Source of the DNA: Enterococcus silesiacus
GTDB taxonomy: Bacteria > Bacillota > Bacilli > Lactobacillales > Enterococcaceae
DNA length: 64,000 bases
Reading direction: 5' to 3'
Assembly: GCA_001465115.1 (NCBI GenBank)
Contig: CP013614.1
Coordinates: 3,038,001 to 3,102,000, forward strand
Shown: positions 25,635 to 37,519 of the stretch, in pieces
How positions within the stretch are numbered: the stretch's first letter is position 1
Layout of the letters: each line of letters starts with the position of its first letter
Program-made: the position numbers and the translations under genes
The notes under the pieces: model-generated
Told to the model about the DNA's origin: nothing
The model's database searches: none
Seen by the model: the letters and a program-made list of their open reading frames with translations, nothing else

Positions 25635-28600
25635 TTGATCGATGTAAATAAATTCGAAAGTATGCAAATAGGTTTAGCTTCTCCAGAAAAGATCAGAAGC
25701 TGGTCTTACGGTGAAGTAAAGAAACCCGAAACGATTAACTACCGTACGTTAAAACCTGAACGTGAAGGTTTGTTCTGTGAACGTATTTTCGGCCCAACTA
25801 AAGACTGGGAATGTGCGTGTGGAAAATATAAACGTATTCGTTATAAAGGTATCGTTTGTGACCGTTGTGGTGTAGAGGTAACTCGTTCTAAAGTGCGTCG
25901 TGAACGTATGGGACATATCGAGTTAGCAGCACCTGTTTCACATATCTGGTATTTCAAAGGTATTCCATCTCGTATGGGTCTTGTTTTAGACATGAGTCCA
26001 CGTGCTCTGGAAGAGATCATTTACTTTGCGTCATACGTAGTAATTGATGCCGGAGATACATCTTTAGAGAAAAAACAATTATTAACAGAGCGTGAATACC
26101 GCGATAAACGTGATCAATATGGTCAAGGGTTTACTGCAGCAATGGGTGCAGAAGCGGTTAAACAATTATTAGACAATGTTGATCTTGATGGCGAAGTTGC
26201 TGGTTTGAAAGAAGATTTGAAAACAGCATCTGGTCAAAAAAGAACACGTGCGATCCGTCGTTTGGATATTTTAGAAGCATTCCGTGCTTCAGGAAATCAA
26301 CCAAGCTGGATGGTTATGGATGTTATTCCTGTAATCCCACCAGATTTGCGCCCAATGGTTCAACTAGAAGGTGGACGTTTTGCGACAAGTGATTTGAATG
26401 ACTTATACCGTCGTGTAATCAACCGTAACAATCGTTTGAAACGTTTATTAGACTTAAATGCGCCAAACATCATTGTTCAAAATGAAAAACGTATGCTGCA
26501 AGAAGCCGTCGATGCGTTGATTGATAATGGTCGTCGTGGCCGTCCTGTTACAGGACCAGGTAACCGTCCATTGAAATCTCTTTCTCATATGTTAAAAGGG
26601 AAACAAGGTCGTTTCCGTCAAAACTTATTGGGTAAACGTGTGGATTACTCTGGTCGTTCAGTTATCGTCGTAGGACCTAACCTTAAAATGTACCAATGTG
26701 GTTTGCCAAAAGAAATGGCGATTGAATTATTTAAACCATTTGTGATGCGTGAATTAGTTCAACGTGAAATTGCAACAAACATCAAAAACGCAAAACGTAA
26801 AATCGAACGCGGCGAAGATGAAGTTTGGGATATCTTAGAAGAAGTCATTCAAGAGCATCCAGTATTGCTTAACCGAGCACCTACACTACACAGACTTGGT
26901 ATCCAAGCCTTTGAACCAGTGTTAGTTGAAGGTCGTGCAATTCGTCTTCACCCATTAGTCTGTGAAGCCTACAATGCCGATTTCGATGGAGACCAAATGG
27001 CCGTTCACGTTCCATTGAACGAAGAAGCGCAAGCAGAAGCGCGTATGCTGATGTTAGCTGCTCAAAACATTTTGAATCCAAAAGATGGTAAACCAGTTGT
27101 AACACCTTCTCAAGATATGGTCTTAGGGAACTATTACCTAACAATGGAAGAAGACGGACGTGAAGGGGAAGGTATGATCTTCCGCGACATGAACGAAGCT
27201 GTGTTAGCATGGCGTAATGGATATGTGCATTTACACTCACGTATCGGTGTTCAAACTACTCTACTTGGCGACAAACCGTTTACGGATTGGCAAAAAGAAC
27301 GCATTTTGATCACAACTGTAGGTAAGATCATCTTTAATGAAATCATGCCTGTAGAATTCCCTTACTTGAATGAACCAACCGACTACAACTTAACGGTGCA
27401 AACACCTGACAAGTATTTTGTAGAAGCTGGTACTGATATTCCTGCTCACATTAAAGAACAAGAATTAGTCTTACCGTTCAAGAAGAAAAACTTAGGAAAT
27501 ATCATTGCTGAAGTCTTCAAGAGATTCCATATCACTGAAACTTCTAAGATGCTTGATAGAATGAAGGACTTAGGGTATAAACATTCTACTCATGCGGGTA
27601 TGACCGTTGGTATCGCTGATATCATGGTATTGCATGAGAAACAAGAAATCATTGATGATGCCCATAAACAAGTCGAAAATATCACGAAACAATTCCGTCG
27701 TGGTCTGATTACAGATGACGAACGTTATGAACGTGTTATTGCTGTTTGGAACAAAGCCAAAGATGAGATCCAACAAAAACTGATCGAAAGTATGGATGCT
27801 AAAAACCCAATCTTCATGATGTCAGATTCTGGGGCCCGTGGTAACATCTCCAACTTTACTCAGCTTGCTGGTATGCGTGGTCTGATGGCTGCTCCGAACG
27901 GACGTATCATGGAACTGCCGATCATCTCGAACTTCCGTGAAGGTCTTTCTGTCTTAGAAATGTTTATCTCTACCCATGGCGCTCGTAAAGGGATGACCGA
28001 TACAGCCTTGAAGACAGCCGATTCAGGTTACTTGACTCGTCGTTTAGTTGATGTGGCGCAAGATGTTATTATTCGTGAAGACGATTGTGGAACTGACCGT
28101 GGTCTAGTAATCCAATCTATTCGTGAAGGTAATGAAATCATCGAGCCTTTAGAAGAACGTCTACTTGGACGTTACACTCGTAAAGCGGTTATGCATCCTG
28201 AAACAGGCAACGTGATTATCGGTGAAGATCAACTGATTTCAGAAGATCTTGCAAGAGAAATCATTGATGCTGGTGTTGAAACAGTAACGATTCGTTCCGT
28301 ATTTACATGTAATACAAAACATGGTGTATGTAAACACTGTTACGGACGTAACTTAGCAACTGGTTCAGGTGTTGAAGTTGGTGAAGCAGTTGGTACAATT
28401 GCCGCTCAATCAATCGGAGAGCCCGGCACTCAATTAACAATGCGTACGTTCCATACAGGTGGGGTTGCCGGAGACGATATTACTCAGGGTCTACCTCGTG
28501 TCCAAGAAATTTTTGAAGCACGTAATCCTAAAGGACAAGCAGTTATCACAGAAGTTACCGGTGAAGTGATCGATATTTCTGAAGATCCTGCAACACGTCA

Positions 28601-29288
28601 AAAAGAAGTAACAATTAAAGGGAAAACAGATACACGTACGTATACAGTTCCTTATACAGCTCGTATGAAAGTTGCTGAAGGCGATACGATCCATCGTGGT
28701 GAACCATTGACAGAAGGTTCGATCGACCCTAAACAATTATTACAAGTTCGCGATGTTTTATCTGTTGAAAACTACCTATTACGTGAAGTACAACGTGTTT
28801 ACCGTATGCAAGGGGTAGAAATTGGTGATAAACATATTGAAGTAATGGTTCGTCAAATGCTTCGTAAAGTTCGTGTCATGGATCCAGGTGACACTGAAAT
28901 CTTACCAGGTACATTATTAGATATCGCTGAATTTAAAGATCGTAACTACGACACATTAGTAGCCGGTGGCGTTCCAGCAACAAGCCGTCCAGTCTTACTA
29001 GGAATCACAAAAGCATCATTAGAAACAAACAGTTTCTTATCTGCTGCATCATTCCAAGAAACGACTCGTGTGTTAACAGATGCTGCGATTCGTGGCAAAA
29101 AAGACCCATTACTTGGTTTGAAAGAAAATGTTATCATCGGTAAGATCATCCCAGCTGGTACTGGTATGGCTCGTTACCGTAACATGGAACCAAAAGAAGT
29201 TGGCGTAGCAAGCGAAAATGTCTACAGTATCTCTGATATTGAAGCACAAATGGCTGCTGAAGATGCTTTGAATGAGTTGAATAAATAG
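25635..29288 (+). CDS. rpoC: RpoC, RNA polymerase beta-prime subunit
   Basis: This is the beta-prime subunit, 1217 aa, the expected length in enterococci. It starts with TTG ([20 protein letters not shown]) eight bases after GGAGGG. The zinc-binding motif [23 protein letters not shown] is near residue 60, the catalytic Mg site [12 protein letters not shown] near residue 450, the second zinc site [19 protein letters not shown], and the trigger-loop region [19 protein letters not shown]. It ends the rpoBC operon at a strong terminator. A palindromic repeat element occupies the gap to rpoB. Confidence 0.98.
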   Translation: MIDVNKFESMQIGLASPEKIRSWSYGEVKKPETINYRTLKPEREGLFCERIFGPTKDWECACGKYKRIRYKGIVCDRCGVEVTRSKVRRERMGHIELAAPVSHIWYFKGIPSRMGLVLDMSPRALEEIIYFASYVVIDAGDTSLEKKQLLTEREYRDKRDQYGQGFTAAMGAEAVKQLLDNVDLDGEVAGLKEDLKTASGQKRTRAIRRLDILEAFRASGNQPSWMVMDVIPVIPPDLRPMVQLEGGRFATSDLNDLYRRVINRNNRLKRLLDLNAPNIIVQNEKRMLQEAVDALIDNGRRGRPVTGPGNRPLKSLSHMLKGKQGRFRQNLLGKRVDYSGRSVIVVGPNLKMYQCGLPKEMAIELFKPFVMRELVQREIATNIKNAKRKIERGEDEVWDILEEVIQEHPVLLNRAPTLHRLGIQAFEPVLVEGRAIRLHPLVCEAYNADFDGDQMAVHVPLNEEAQAEARMLMLAAQNILNPKDGKPVVTPSQDMVLGNYYLTMEEDGREGEGMIFRDMNEAVLAWRNGYVHLHSRIGVQTTLLGDKPFTDWQKERILITTVGKIIFNEIMPVEFPYLNEPTDYNLTVQTPDKYFVEAGTDIPAHIKEQELVLPFKKKNLGNIIAEVFKRFHITETSKMLDRMKDLGYKHSTHAGMTVGIADIMVLHEKQEIIDDAHKQVENITKQFRRGLITDDERYERVIAVWNKAKDEIQQKLIESMDAKNPIFMMSDSGARGNISNFTQLAGMRGLMAAPNGRIMELPIISNFREGLSVLEMFISTHGARKGMTDTALKTADSGYLTRRLVDVAQDVIIREDDCGTDRGLVIQSIREGNEIIEPLEERLLGRYTRKAVMHPETGNVIIGEDQLISEDLAREIIDAGVETVTIRSVFTCNTKHGVCKHCYGRNLATGSGVEVGEAVGTIAAQSIGEPGTQLTMRTFHTGGVAGDDITQGLPRVQEIFEARNPKGQAVITEVTGEVIDISEDPATRQKEVTIKGKTDTRTYTVPYTARMKVAEGDTIHRGEPLTEGSIDPKQLLQVRDVLSVENYLLREVQRVYRMQGVEIGDKHIEVMVRQMLRKVRVMDPGDTEILPGTLLDIAEFKDRNYDTLVAGGVPATSRPVLLGITKASLETNSFLSAASFQETTRVLTDAAIRGKKDPLLGLKENVIIGKIIPAGTGMARYRNMEPKEVGVASENVYSISDIEAQMAAEDALNELNK

Positions 29289-29296
29289 TTAAACAG

Positions 29297-29333
29297 AAAA
29301 AGGCTTGAAATCATTTGATTTCAAGCCTTTTTT
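29297..29333. terminator. Bidirectional terminator after rpoC
   Basis: The stem AAAAAGGCTTGAAAT / ATTTCAAGCCTTTTT with a 6-base loop serves rpoC (+) and the convergent NagB-like gene (-). Confidence 0.9.
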
Positions 29334-29335
29334 GC

Positions 29336-30085
<750 letters not shown>

Positions 30086-30190
30086 TTACCATATGGGAAC
30101 CATCCCATGTCAAAGGATTTTTATAGGCAAATCAATATCATTATTTTTTTATTCGGCTTATGATAAGGAAAAAGAAGAGGTGAAGTAATA

Positions 30191-30724
30191 ATGGAACATA
30201 ATTATGAAACAGCAATTTTTGCTGGTGGTTGTTTTTGGTGCATGGTCAAGCCGTTTGACACTCAACCAGGTATTATTTCAGTGGTGTCTGGCTATACAGG
30301 TGGACATGTTGAAAATCCAACCTATGAACAGGTTACAACTGGATTGACGGGCCATACAGAGGCAGTTGAAATAACCTATGATCCGGCAATCATTCCATAC
30401 GAAAAATTAGTGGAAACGTATTGGCAACAGACAGATCCAACTGATGCTTTAGGGCAATTTGCTGATCGTGGCGACTCTTATCGACCTGTTATTTTTTATG
30501 CAAACGAATCACAAAAAGAAATTGCGGAAAAATCGAAAGCGTCATTACAAGCAAGTGGTCGTTTTACTCAGCCAATCGTTACAAAAATTGAACCTGCGCA
30601 GCCGTTTTATCCAGCCGAAGACTATCATCAAAATTACTATAAAAAGCATAGCGTCCATTACAACCTATATAAAGAAGGTTCTGGGCGAGCCGGTTTTATT
30701 CGGAAAAATTGGAAAGATAAATAA
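30191..30724 (+). CDS. msrA: Peptide-methionine (S)-S-oxide reductase
   Basis: MsrA repairs oxidised methionine in the cytosol. The 177-aa protein has the active-site motif GGCFWC at residues 12-17, with W and Cys intact, followed by [40 protein letters not shown] family sequence and [24 protein letters not shown]. No MsrB domain is fused. The start follows AGAGGTGAAGTAAT. It appears to be a single gene. Confidence 0.95.
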   Translation: MEHNYETAIFAGGCFWCMVKPFDTQPGIISVVSGYTGGHVENPTYEQVTTGLTGHTEAVEITYDPAIIPYEKLVETYWQQTDPTDALGQFADRGDSYRPVIFYANESQKEIAEKSKASLQASGRFTQPIVTKIEPAQPFYPAEDYHQNYYKKHSVHYNLYKEGSGRAGFIRKNWKDK

Positions 30725-30733
30725 CTTGTCAGA

Positions 30734-30765
30734 GCGAGATAGAAGCGGTTTTGCTTTTGTCTCGC
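30734..30765. terminator. Probable terminator between msrA and the prepilin peptidase gene
   Basis: GCGAGA and TCTCGC with inner GAAGC/GCTTT pairing form an imperfect hairpin in the 44-bp gap between convergent genes. The T run is weak. Confidence 0.45.
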
Positions 30766-30768
30766 CAT

Positions 30769-31455
30769 CTATTTACATAGGAATACAACAAATAATCCAA
30801 TACTTAAAAATGGTACAAAAGGAAGTTGTCGTATTGTTTTCTTTAAGACGAATCTACAAAATAAAAGAAAAATCAGACCGCTACTGCTAGCAATGAGCAA
30901 TAAAAAGATAAGTGACTTAGCACCTATTAGCGCTCCCCACAATGTTAGGATAACAATATCTCCACCGCCAATTGAATTTTTAAAGATAAAATTTAGGCTA
31001 AGTAAGCTAAGAAAAGTAATCAGACTCGTAAAAAGATAGACTGGCAGTGCTAAATAAATATGTCCAATACATAATATAACGGATAACAAATAAAAAATTT
31101 TAGGCTCAACAATTAAATAGAAAATATCTGTCAAAGATAGAACCACTCCGATAAGTAAAAAGAAAAGTGAATACAAAGGATGGATAGTCTTAAACGACAC
31201 GTTAAGACAAATCAATCCACAAATCAATTCGCTAAAAAAATAAATCCATGATAGTTGATGCCTACAGTAACGACAACGGAAACGCAAAAATAGAATTGAA
31301 ATAATCGGAATCAATTCAAATATTTTCAACTTAGTCTGGCAATATGAGCAGTGGGAAGCAGGATATACAATAGATTTACCAACGGGCACTCGCTCTGCTA
31401 CCAAACATAGAAACGAACCAATCACACAGCCGCAAATAAAATAAATAATTAACAT
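30769..31455 (-). CDS. comC: Type IV prepilin peptidase (ComC-like)
   Basis: This 228-aa membrane protease of the A24 family cleaves and N-methylates prepilin-like competence pseudopilins. The N-terminal zinc-type Cys pairs are present (CSYCQTK and CRYCRHQ), followed by several transmembrane helices. The first catalytic Asp is in VLSLTDIFYLIV, and the second in NSIGGGDIVILTL (GGGD motif). It would process ComG pseudopilins for DNA uptake; those genes are not in the window. It appears monocistronic. Confidence 0.85.
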   Translation of the reverse strand: MLIIYFICGCVIGSFLCLVAERVPVGKSIVYPASHCSYCQTKLKIFELIPIISILFLRFRCRYCRHQLSWIYFFSELICGLICLNVSFKTIHPLYSLFFLLIGVVLSLTDIFYLIVEPKIFYLLSVILCIGHIYLALPVYLFTSLITFLSLLSLNFIFKNSIGGGDIVILTLWGALIGAKSLIFLLLIASSSGLIFLLFCRFVLKKTIRQLPFVPFLSIGLFVVFLCK

Positions 31456-31556
31456 CTAAAAGCTCCTTTCATAAATAAATACGCAAATAAATGCTTTTTT
31501 AACTAGACAAATATTTTTTTATTAGGAATAATGAAAGTGAGAGATGAGGCGAGAAC

Positions 31557-33086
31557 ATGGAAAAAATAGCAATTGGTGTAGATATCGGTACAACACAAAC
31601 AAAGGCTGTTGCTTTTAGGGAGGATGGGACTGTTCAGGCATCTGCCTATGTTCGTTATCCACTCATTCAGGAAACAGAAGGTATGGCAGAACAAGATGTA
31701 AATCAGATTTTCCAAGCAGTAGTGACGTGCATCAAACAAGTAGTGGCTAAAGTTCAACCTTTTGGAATTTCAGTGGTGTCTTTTTCTACTGCGATGCATG
31801 GATTGATCATCATGGATAAAAATCATCAAGCTCTAACGCGTGTGATTACATGGGCAGATAATCGTGCAGAAAAGTATGCAGAAGAACTAAAAGATACAGT
31901 ATTAGGGAAGACACTTTATCAAAATACAGGGTTGCCGATGCATCCGATGACACCTTTTCATAAAATTCGCTGGCTGAAAGAAGAATTTAGTGAGATCTAC
32001 GAGCAGGCAGAAATGTTTATCGGGATGAAAGAATATGTTTTTTATCGTTTGTTTGATCGATATGTTACAGATATTAGCACTGCTTCTGGAACTGGATTTC
32101 TAAACATTCATGACCTGAAATGGGATCAATTAGCTTTAGCAGAGATGGAAATTACCATAGACCAACTACCATTATTAATGACACCAACCCATCAGGTAAC
32201 TGGCTTAAAAGATGAGTGGGCAGAGCAGTTAGGTTTGACAGCACAAACGATTTTTGTTTTAGGGGGAGCAGATGGGCCACTATCCAATCTAGGATTAGGT
32301 GCGGTGACAAAAGGAACAGCCACGTTAACTGTCGGAACAAGTGGTGCTTTGCGTTATATTGTTGACCAACCTCAAATACATCCGCAAGCGGAGACATTTT
32401 GTTGTGTGTTAGATGAAAATCATTGGGTAATTGGAGGCGCCACAAGTAATGGAGCCGGAATTTTCGACTGGGCTTGTGAGAATTTATTGAAGGAAGTCCA
32501 AACAGAAGCGCTTGCAGCTGGAGAAAATTCGTATGATGCTGTGATGGCTCTTGTAAAAGAGACGCCAGCAGGGGCTAAGGGATTGATGTTTCACCCTTAT
32601 TTGCTCGGCGAACGTGCACCATTGTGGGATGCAGAGGCTACGGGTAGTTTTGTTGGTTTAAAACGAAATCATGATGATAAATTGATGATGCGAGCCGTGG
32701 TTGAGGGAATTTGTTTGAATTTGAAACGTGTTTTAACAGAATTGGAAGAGCTAGGCGGAGCGGTGAAAGAAATTCGTGCTACAGGTGGTTTTGCTGATTC
32801 GCAAGTTTTCAAACATGTGATGGCCGATGTTTTAGGATATACGCTTTCATTGACTGAAAGTGTTGAGGCGTCAGCATTAGGTGCTGTTCTATTAGGCTGG
32901 CAAAGTCTAGGCAAAATGACTGATTTAAATACAGCTAGTGAACAAGTAGAAATTTATGAAACCGTAGAGCCCAATAGTGAAAATAATCAAATTTATCAAC
33001 AAATATATCCGCTATTTATTACAACCCAACAACAATTATCTGCGAGCTATCATCAATTAGCAAAACTAAGAGCAGATTTAGATTAA
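31557..33086 (+). CDS. gntK: Gluconokinase (FGGY family)
   Basis: This kinase phosphorylates gluconate to 6-phosphogluconate. The 509-aa length and sequence fit Gram-positive GntK: the N-terminal phosphate loop GVDIGTTQTKAVAF at 7-20, FSTAMHGLIIMD, ITWADNRA with the FGGY substrate-binding residues, GGADGPLSNLGLG, and the C-terminal FGGY signature region LKRVLTELEELGGAVKEIRATGGFADS. It stands alone with no gluconate permease or dehydrogenase next to it. AGATGAGGCGAGAAC before the ATG is a weak ribosome binding site. Confidence 0.85.
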   Translation: MEKIAIGVDIGTTQTKAVAFREDGTVQASAYVRYPLIQETEGMAEQDVNQIFQAVVTCIKQVVAKVQPFGISVVSFSTAMHGLIIMDKNHQALTRVITWADNRAEKYAEELKDTVLGKTLYQNTGLPMHPMTPFHKIRWLKEEFSEIYEQAEMFIGMKEYVFYRLFDRYVTDISTASGTGFLNIHDLKWDQLALAEMEITIDQLPLLMTPTHQVTGLKDEWAEQLGLTAQTIFVLGGADGPLSNLGLGAVTKGTATLTVGTSGALRYIVDQPQIHPQAETFCCVLDENHWVIGGATSNGAGIFDWACENLLKEVQTEALAAGENSYDAVMALVKETPAGAKGLMFHPYLLGERAPLWDAEATGSFVGLKRNHDDKLMMRAVVEGICLNLKRVLTELEELGGAVKEIRATGGFADSQVFKHVMADVLGYTLSLTESVEASALGAVLLGWQSLGKMTDLNTASEQVEIYETVEPNSENNQIYQQIYPLFITTQQQLSASYHQLAKLRADLD

Positions 33087-33148
33087 GCTTTTTTTGACAA
33101 ATAGCACTGAACTTGTTTTACTAGTAGTAAGAGAACGGAGGAAAGGAA

Positions 33149-33886
33149 ATGAAAAAATTATGGATCGCTTCTTTGCTTTTAGTAGGACTTTTCCTAACAA
33201 GTTGCGGCTCAAAAGGAATCTCCGCAGAAGATGCTGGCGAATTATTTGTTGATCGCCTTGTCTATCAAAAAAGAGAAAATGAATTTGCAAAAGGATTTCG
33301 CGATGGGAAACAAGCAGGCAAAGAGTTAGATGAAAATAGCAAAGCTTTCGAGCAAAATTTTGCGAAAGGACTATCGGCCACAGGCGCAAAAGTCCCGCAA
33401 AAAGAGGCAAGTCAATTAACAAAGGAGCTATTACAACAAGCAAAAGAAAAAACATCATATAGGATTATTAAAATAGATGAGACAAAAACTGGAGCTGTGA
33501 TTTCTTATTATGTAACTGGACTAGACCTAGTGAGTGCAATGCAGGAAATGACTAGACAACTTGTAAAAGAAACCTTGGCTGATCCGGAAATAGCCAAAGA
33601 TGATCAAAAAACGCTAGAAGCAACGTTTTCTATTTTGGAAGAGCGAGTTAAAACAATTAAAATCAAGACGGATCCTGTTGAACTGGAGTTGCATTTAGAA
33701 AAGGAAAAGGGTAAGTGGTTTGTGCCAAAAAATCAAAAAGAGGCTGTATCCAACTTATTCATGGCATTTATTTCTGGTGCTGAAAATACAGAAGCGATGA
33801 ATAAAGAGCTAGAAGAGGCGATGAATGAAGTAGCCAAAGAAATTGTGGATTCATTGGATACATTGCCAATACCGAATGATAATTGA
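33149..33886 (+). CDS. Lipoprotein, DUF5105-like
   Basis: This 245-aa lipoprotein has lipobox LFLTSC at residues 15-20. The mature part is highly charged and mainly helical (FRDGKQAGKELDENSKAFEQNF), with a central beta-containing stretch (SYRIIKIDETKTGAVISYYVTG). It resembles the DUF5105 lipoproteins of lactic acid bacteria; I assign no function. It starts 62 bp after gntK with GGAGGAAAGG before the ATG, and has a possible promoter just before. The stop codon overlaps the dps promoter region. Confidence 0.7.
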   Translation: MKKLWIASLLLVGLFLTSCGSKGISAEDAGELFVDRLVYQKRENEFAKGFRDGKQAGKELDENSKAFEQNFAKGLSATGAKVPQKEASQLTKELLQQAKEKTSYRIIKIDETKTGAVISYYVTGLDLVSAMQEMTRQLVKETLADPEIAKDDQKTLEATFSILEERVKTIKIKTDPVELELHLEKEKGKWFVPKNQKEAVSNLFMAFISGAENTEAMNKELEEAMNEVAKEIVDSLDTLPIPNDN

Positions 33887-33911
33887 CCTTTCAGTTTATA
33901 ATTATTATTAA
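33883..33911 (+). promoter_or_regulatory. dps promoter with PerR-type box
   Basis: 33896-33910 read TTATAATTATTATTA, matching the PerR box TTATAATNATTATAA at 13 of 14 defined positions. It lies between a possible -35 (TTGACC, 33883-33888) and -10 (TATTAA, 33906-33911; 17-bp spacing). PerR control of dps is known in low-GC Gram-positives, so peroxide induction is likely. Confidence 0.7.
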
Positions 33912-34008
33912 ATGATAAATAATATAAAAATGAAAGATTTTAGTGTACTTTTTTTTCATTTCGTACTACAATAATAATGTAGATAAAAATTTAGGAGGAT
34001 GATGTATA

Positions 34009-34497
34009 ATGAAATTTGAACAAACTAAAGAAGTGTTGAACCAACTAGTTGCAGATTTAAGCCAGTTTTCAGTGGTAATCCACCAAACTCACTGGTATAT
34101 GCGTGGCCCAGAATTCTTGACATTACACCCTAAAATGGACGAATACATGGACCAAATCAATGATCAGTTAGATGTTATTTCTGAACGCTTGATTACATTA
34201 GATGGCGCTCCTTACTCAACGTTACAAGAATTTGCTGATCATACTGGTATTTCAGATGAGATCGGCACATATGAACGTACAATTCCAGAACGCATGGAAA
34301 AATTAGTTGAAGGCTACCGCTATTTAGCTGACTTATACCAAAAAGGAATTGAAGTGTCTGGTGAAGAAGGCGATGATTCTACACAAGATATCTTTATTGC
34401 AAACAAAACAGATATTGAGAAAAACATTTGGATGCTACAAGCAAAATTAGGCAAAGCGCCTGGTATTGATGCAGATTCACGTGCAAAAACTCGTTAA
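34009..34497 (+). CDS. dps: Dps, ferritin-like DNA-binding/iron-storage protein
   Basis: Dps forms 12-mers that oxidise and store iron with peroxide and protect DNA. The 162-aa protein has the ferroxidase ligands at the dimer interface: HQTHWYMRGPEFLTLHPKMDEYMDQINDQLDVISERLI supplies the His and the Asp/Glu positions. The four-helix bundle continues to the C-terminus. TTAGGAGG precedes the ATG. It is a single gene with a strong terminator and a PerR-type operator. Confidence 0.94.
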   Translation: MKFEQTKEVLNQLVADLSQFSVVIHQTHWYMRGPEFLTLHPKMDEYMDQINDQLDVISERLITLDGAPYSTLQEFADHTGISDEIGTYERTIPERMEKLVEGYRYLADLYQKGIEVSGEEGDDSTQDIFIANKTDIEKNIWMLQAKLGKAPGIDADSRAKTR

Positions 34498-34509
34498 TCA
34501 AAAAAAGTT

Positions 34510-34552
34510 AAAGCTTCTGAAAGATGGCATGCTATCTTTCAGAAGCTTTTTT
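34510..34552. terminator. Bidirectional terminator between dps and argH
   Basis: A 16-bp perfect stem AAAGCTTCTGAAAGAT and complement with an 8-base loop is followed by TTT on both strands. Confidence 0.9.
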
Positions 34553-35936
34553 AGTTTTCTTCGCTTTCTAATTTGCGCTTACTGCGTTCAATTGCGGCTT
34601 TGACTTGATCAAACCCAGTTCCGCCATAGGAATGCCGCCGCTCAATGGCTGTTTTTGATGATAAGGTTTGATAAATATCAGATTGGATCAAAGGTGTAAT
34701 TGCTTGATACTGTTCTAATGGAACCTCTTGTAAATAAATGCCTTGTTTTGTACAATCTAAAACTAACTTTCCGACTATTTCATGAGCTTGTCTAAAAGGC
34801 ATGCCTTTGCTTGCTAGATAGTCTGCTAGTTCGGTTGCATTTGAAAAATCTTTTTCAGTGGATTGTTCCATGATCGCTTGATTCAGCTTCATCGTCTCTA
34901 CCATGCCAGCCATGATCTCTAAACTAGTTAAAATCGTGTGAGACGTATCAAACATGCCCTCTTTGTCTTCTTGTAGGTCTTTATTGTAAGCTAGTGGTAA
35001 TCCTTTTAAAACCGTTAAAAGGCTGAATAAATTGCCATATACGCGACCTGACTTTCCTCGAATCAATTCTGCCATATCTGGATTCTTTTTTTGTGGCATG
35101 ATCGAGCTGCCTGTAGAAAAAGTATCTGTTAGTTCAACAAATTGAAACTCATGACTGCACCATAAAATGATTTCTTCGCAAAATCTGGAAAGATGCATCA
35201 TTAGAATGGAGCTATTGCTAAGGAATTCTAAAATGAAATCCCGATCACTTACGCCGTCTAGACTATTTTCGTAAATGGAAGAAAAACCTAGTAATTCAGC
35301 TGAATAAGCACGATCGATTGGAAAAGTCGTGCCGGCAAGTGCTGCACAGCCTAAGGGGGAAATATCGATTCGCTTCAGACTTTCAGAAAAACGTTCTTGA
35401 TCACGTGTCAACATACCGTAATAAGCCATCATATGGTGAGCAAACGAGATTGGTTGTGCATGTTGTAAATGGGTGTAGCCAGGCATAATGGTCTCAATAT
35501 TGTCTTCGGCTTTGTGGACTAAAACTTGGCGGAATAAGTGGATCTTGCTAATGACTTCTTGAACGATTTCTTTTAAATAAAGATGCATGTCTGTAGCTAC
35601 TTGATCATTTCTACTGCGGCCTGTATGCAATTTTCCTGCAACTGGACCGATTTCATCATGGAGCAGTTTTTCAATATTTAAATGGATATCTTCATTTTCT
35701 ATACTGAATGTCAGTTCATCGGCAAACAGTTTTTCTTGAATCGTCGTAAGTCCTGAACTGATTTGTTCGGCTTCATCTGTCATTAAAATCCCTGTCTTAG
35801 CTAACATTTTTACATGAGCTAAGCTCCCGATAATATCTTGTTTGGCTAATTTTTGATCAAAAGGAATCGAAGCGCCAAACGCATCGATCCATGCTTCGCT
35901 TTTTCCTTCAAAACGTCCACCCCATAATTTTTCCAT
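34551..35936 (-). CDS. argH: Argininosuccinate lyase
   Basis: ArgH splits argininosuccinate into arginine and fumarate, the last step of arginine synthesis. The 461-aa protein starts [28 protein letters not shown] and carries the fumarase-superfamily signature [15 protein letters not shown], plus [17 protein letters not shown]. The ATG at 35936 follows GAGGTG by six bases; a GTG three codons upstream overlaps the ribosome binding site. It is downstream of argG on the same strand, but about 290 bp with a large hairpin separate them. Confidence 0.95.
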   Translation of the reverse strand: MEKLWGGRFEGKSEAWIDAFGASIPFDQKLAKQDIIGSLAHVKMLAKTGILMTDEAEQISSGLTTIQEKLFADELTFSIENEDIHLNIEKLLHDEIGPVAGKLHTGRSRNDQVATDMHLYLKEIVQEVISKIHLFRQVLVHKAEDNIETIMPGYTHLQHAQPISFAHHMMAYYGMLTRDQERFSESLKRIDISPLGCAALAGTTFPIDRAYSAELLGFSSIYENSLDGVSDRDFILEFLSNSSILMMHLSRFCEEIILWCSHEFQFVELTDTFSTGSSIMPQKKNPDMAELIRGKSGRVYGNLFSLLTVLKGLPLAYNKDLQEDKEGMFDTSHTILTSLEIMAGMVETMKLNQAIMEQSTEKDFSNATELADYLASKGMPFRQAHEIVGKLVLDCTKQGIYLQEVPLEQYQAITPLIQSDIYQTLSSKTAIERRHSYGGTGFDQVKAAIERSKRKLESEEN

Positions 35937-35982
35937 GCTGCACACCTCATTTATGTATTATTATTCATTGTGATAAGAAAGA

Positions 35983-36042
35983 AGGTTGGACAGAAGCATT
36001 TTACTCCGAGAAAATAAGAAGGAGTGGTTTCTGTGCCAACCG
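35983..36042. repeat. Large imperfect hairpin between argG and argH
   Basis: GGTTGGACAGAA at the left pairs with TTTCTGTGCCAACC at the right, and inside it ACTCC pairs with GGAGT. The roughly 60-base structure could be an attenuating or processing hairpin in the argG-argH transcript, or a dispersed repeat. The rest of the 35937-36226 gap holds only a short unsupported reading frame. Confidence 0.55.
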
Positions 36043-36226
36043 TTTGTTCTGATTTCTTGAGACTAAAATGAAGACGTATCGATTTCCTTATTTTGATCCG
36101 CAGACCAAAAAGAAATTCTCCTTGGATAAGTCATTTAAAATAGGTGAATCGGATAACCTTATTTACAACACTGTAAAAGTTAACTCACATATAGATTCAA
36201 CCTAGAAAAAATAAGCGTATCAGTGA

Positions 36227-37429
36227 TTATTTTTTGTGTAGCGATGCTTGGACTTCTGCGTTGACTTTGGTTGGAAGCCCCCATAGTTTGATAAATCCAA
36301 TAGCAGCGTCTTGGTCAAAGGTATCAGCAGAGGTATAAGTCGCTAAGTTTTCGTTGTATAAACTGTTTTCAGACTTACGCCCTTCAACGATAGCATGACC
36401 CTTGAAGAGTTTTACCCGTACTATGCCATTTACGTATTTTTGGGTAGATTTTAAGAAAGCGATCAAAGCGTCGGTTAACGGGTTGAACCATAATCCGTTA
36501 TAAATGATTTGTGATAATTGATTTTCAATGATTGGTTTGAAATGAGCTACTTCACGAACAAAGGTCAAGTCCTCCAACTCTTTATGCGCAGTCATTAGTG
36601 TGATTGCTGCTGGACATTCATAGACTTCCCGTGATTTGATCCCAACAAGGCGGTTTTCCACATGATCGATTCGACCAATGCCATGCTTACCAGCTAAATC
36701 ATTCAAGTCCAAAATTAAATCGGATAACAGCATTTCGTTTCCATTGATTGCTGTAGGAACGCCTTCAACAAAAGTTAATTCGATAATATCCGCTTCATCT
36801 GGTGCATTCTCTAAACTAGCAGTTAATTCATAAGCACCTTCTGGAGGTGTTGCCCAGGGATCTTCTAAAATGCCACATTCATTGGCACGGCCCCAAAGGT
36901 TTTGGTCGACAGAATAAGGATTATCCAAATCGGCAGGGACGGGTATACCTTTTTCTTTGGCATAATTGATTTCTTCTTCACGTGACCATTTCCATTCACG
37001 AACTGGTGCAATTACATTGAGCTCAGGTGCAAGGGCGTTGATCGCGACTTCAAAACGGACTTGATCATTCCCTTTTCCTGTACAGCCATGAGCGATTGTG
37101 GTTGCACCAGTTTCGTGAGCTAATTCTACTAATTTCTTAGCAATCAGCGGGCGGGATAAAGCGGATACTAGTGGATAAGATTGTTCATAAAAGGTATGAC
37201 CTTGTAATGCAATCAAAGCAAATTCCTGTGCAAATTCTTCCTTAGCATCAATCGTATAAGAAGCAGAAGCACCAACTTCTAAAGCTTTATTTTTGATAAA
37301 ATCTAAATCTTTTTTTTCACCGACGTCTAAACAGCAAGCAATCACATCGTATCCTTCATCCACTAACCATTTAACAGCAACAGAGGTATCTAGTCCTCCA
37401 GAATAGGCTAAAACAACTTTTTCTTTCAT
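36227..37429 (-). CDS. argG: Argininosuccinate synthase
   Basis: ArgG joins citrulline and aspartate with ATP to give argininosuccinate. The 400-aa protein begins [22 protein letters not shown], with the N-type ATP pyrophosphatase loop SGGLDTS, and contains [15 protein letters not shown] and the C-terminal [10 protein letters not shown]. The ATG at 37429 follows AAGGAG by eight bases; an upstream GTG at 37438 overlaps it. It is the first gene of the leftward argG-argH pair. The presence of only these two biosynthetic genes suggests conversion of citrulline rather than full synthesis, unless others lie elsewhere. Confidence 0.96.
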   Translation of the reverse strand: MKEKVVLAYSGGLDTSVAVKWLVDEGYDVIACCLDVGEKKDLDFIKNKALEVGASASYTIDAKEEFAQEFALIALQGHTFYEQSYPLVSALSRPLIAKKLVELAHETGATTIAHGCTGKGNDQVRFEVAINALAPELNVIAPVREWKWSREEEINYAKEKGIPVPADLDNPYSVDQNLWGRANECGILEDPWATPPEGAYELTASLENAPDEADIIELTFVEGVPTAINGNEMLLSDLILDLNDLAGKHGIGRIDHVENRLVGIKSREVYECPAAITLMTAHKELEDLTFVREVAHFKPIIENQLSQIIYNGLWFNPLTDALIAFLKSTQKYVNGIVRVKLFKGHAIVEGRKSENSLYNENLATYTSADTFDQDAAIGFIKLWGLPTKVNAEVQASLHKK

Positions 37430-37473
37430 GAGTAACACTCCTTATTTTCTAATTGTCTTTTTTGATTGTTCTC

Positions 37474-37502
37474 ATCATATCACTTGAAAATGCAAAAATC
37501 AA
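37474..37502 (-). promoter_or_regulatory. argG promoter
   Basis: On the minus strand TTGATT (complement of 37497-37502) and TATGAT (complement of 37474-37479) are spaced by 17 bp. Confidence 0.65.
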
Positions 37503-37519
37503 CACTTTTTATAAATAAA

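Noticed and set aside
36068..36205. A 45-codon frame (start MKTYRFPYFDPQ) between argG and argH
   Set aside because: No ribosome binding site, no promoter and no recognisable family; kept only as a possibility.
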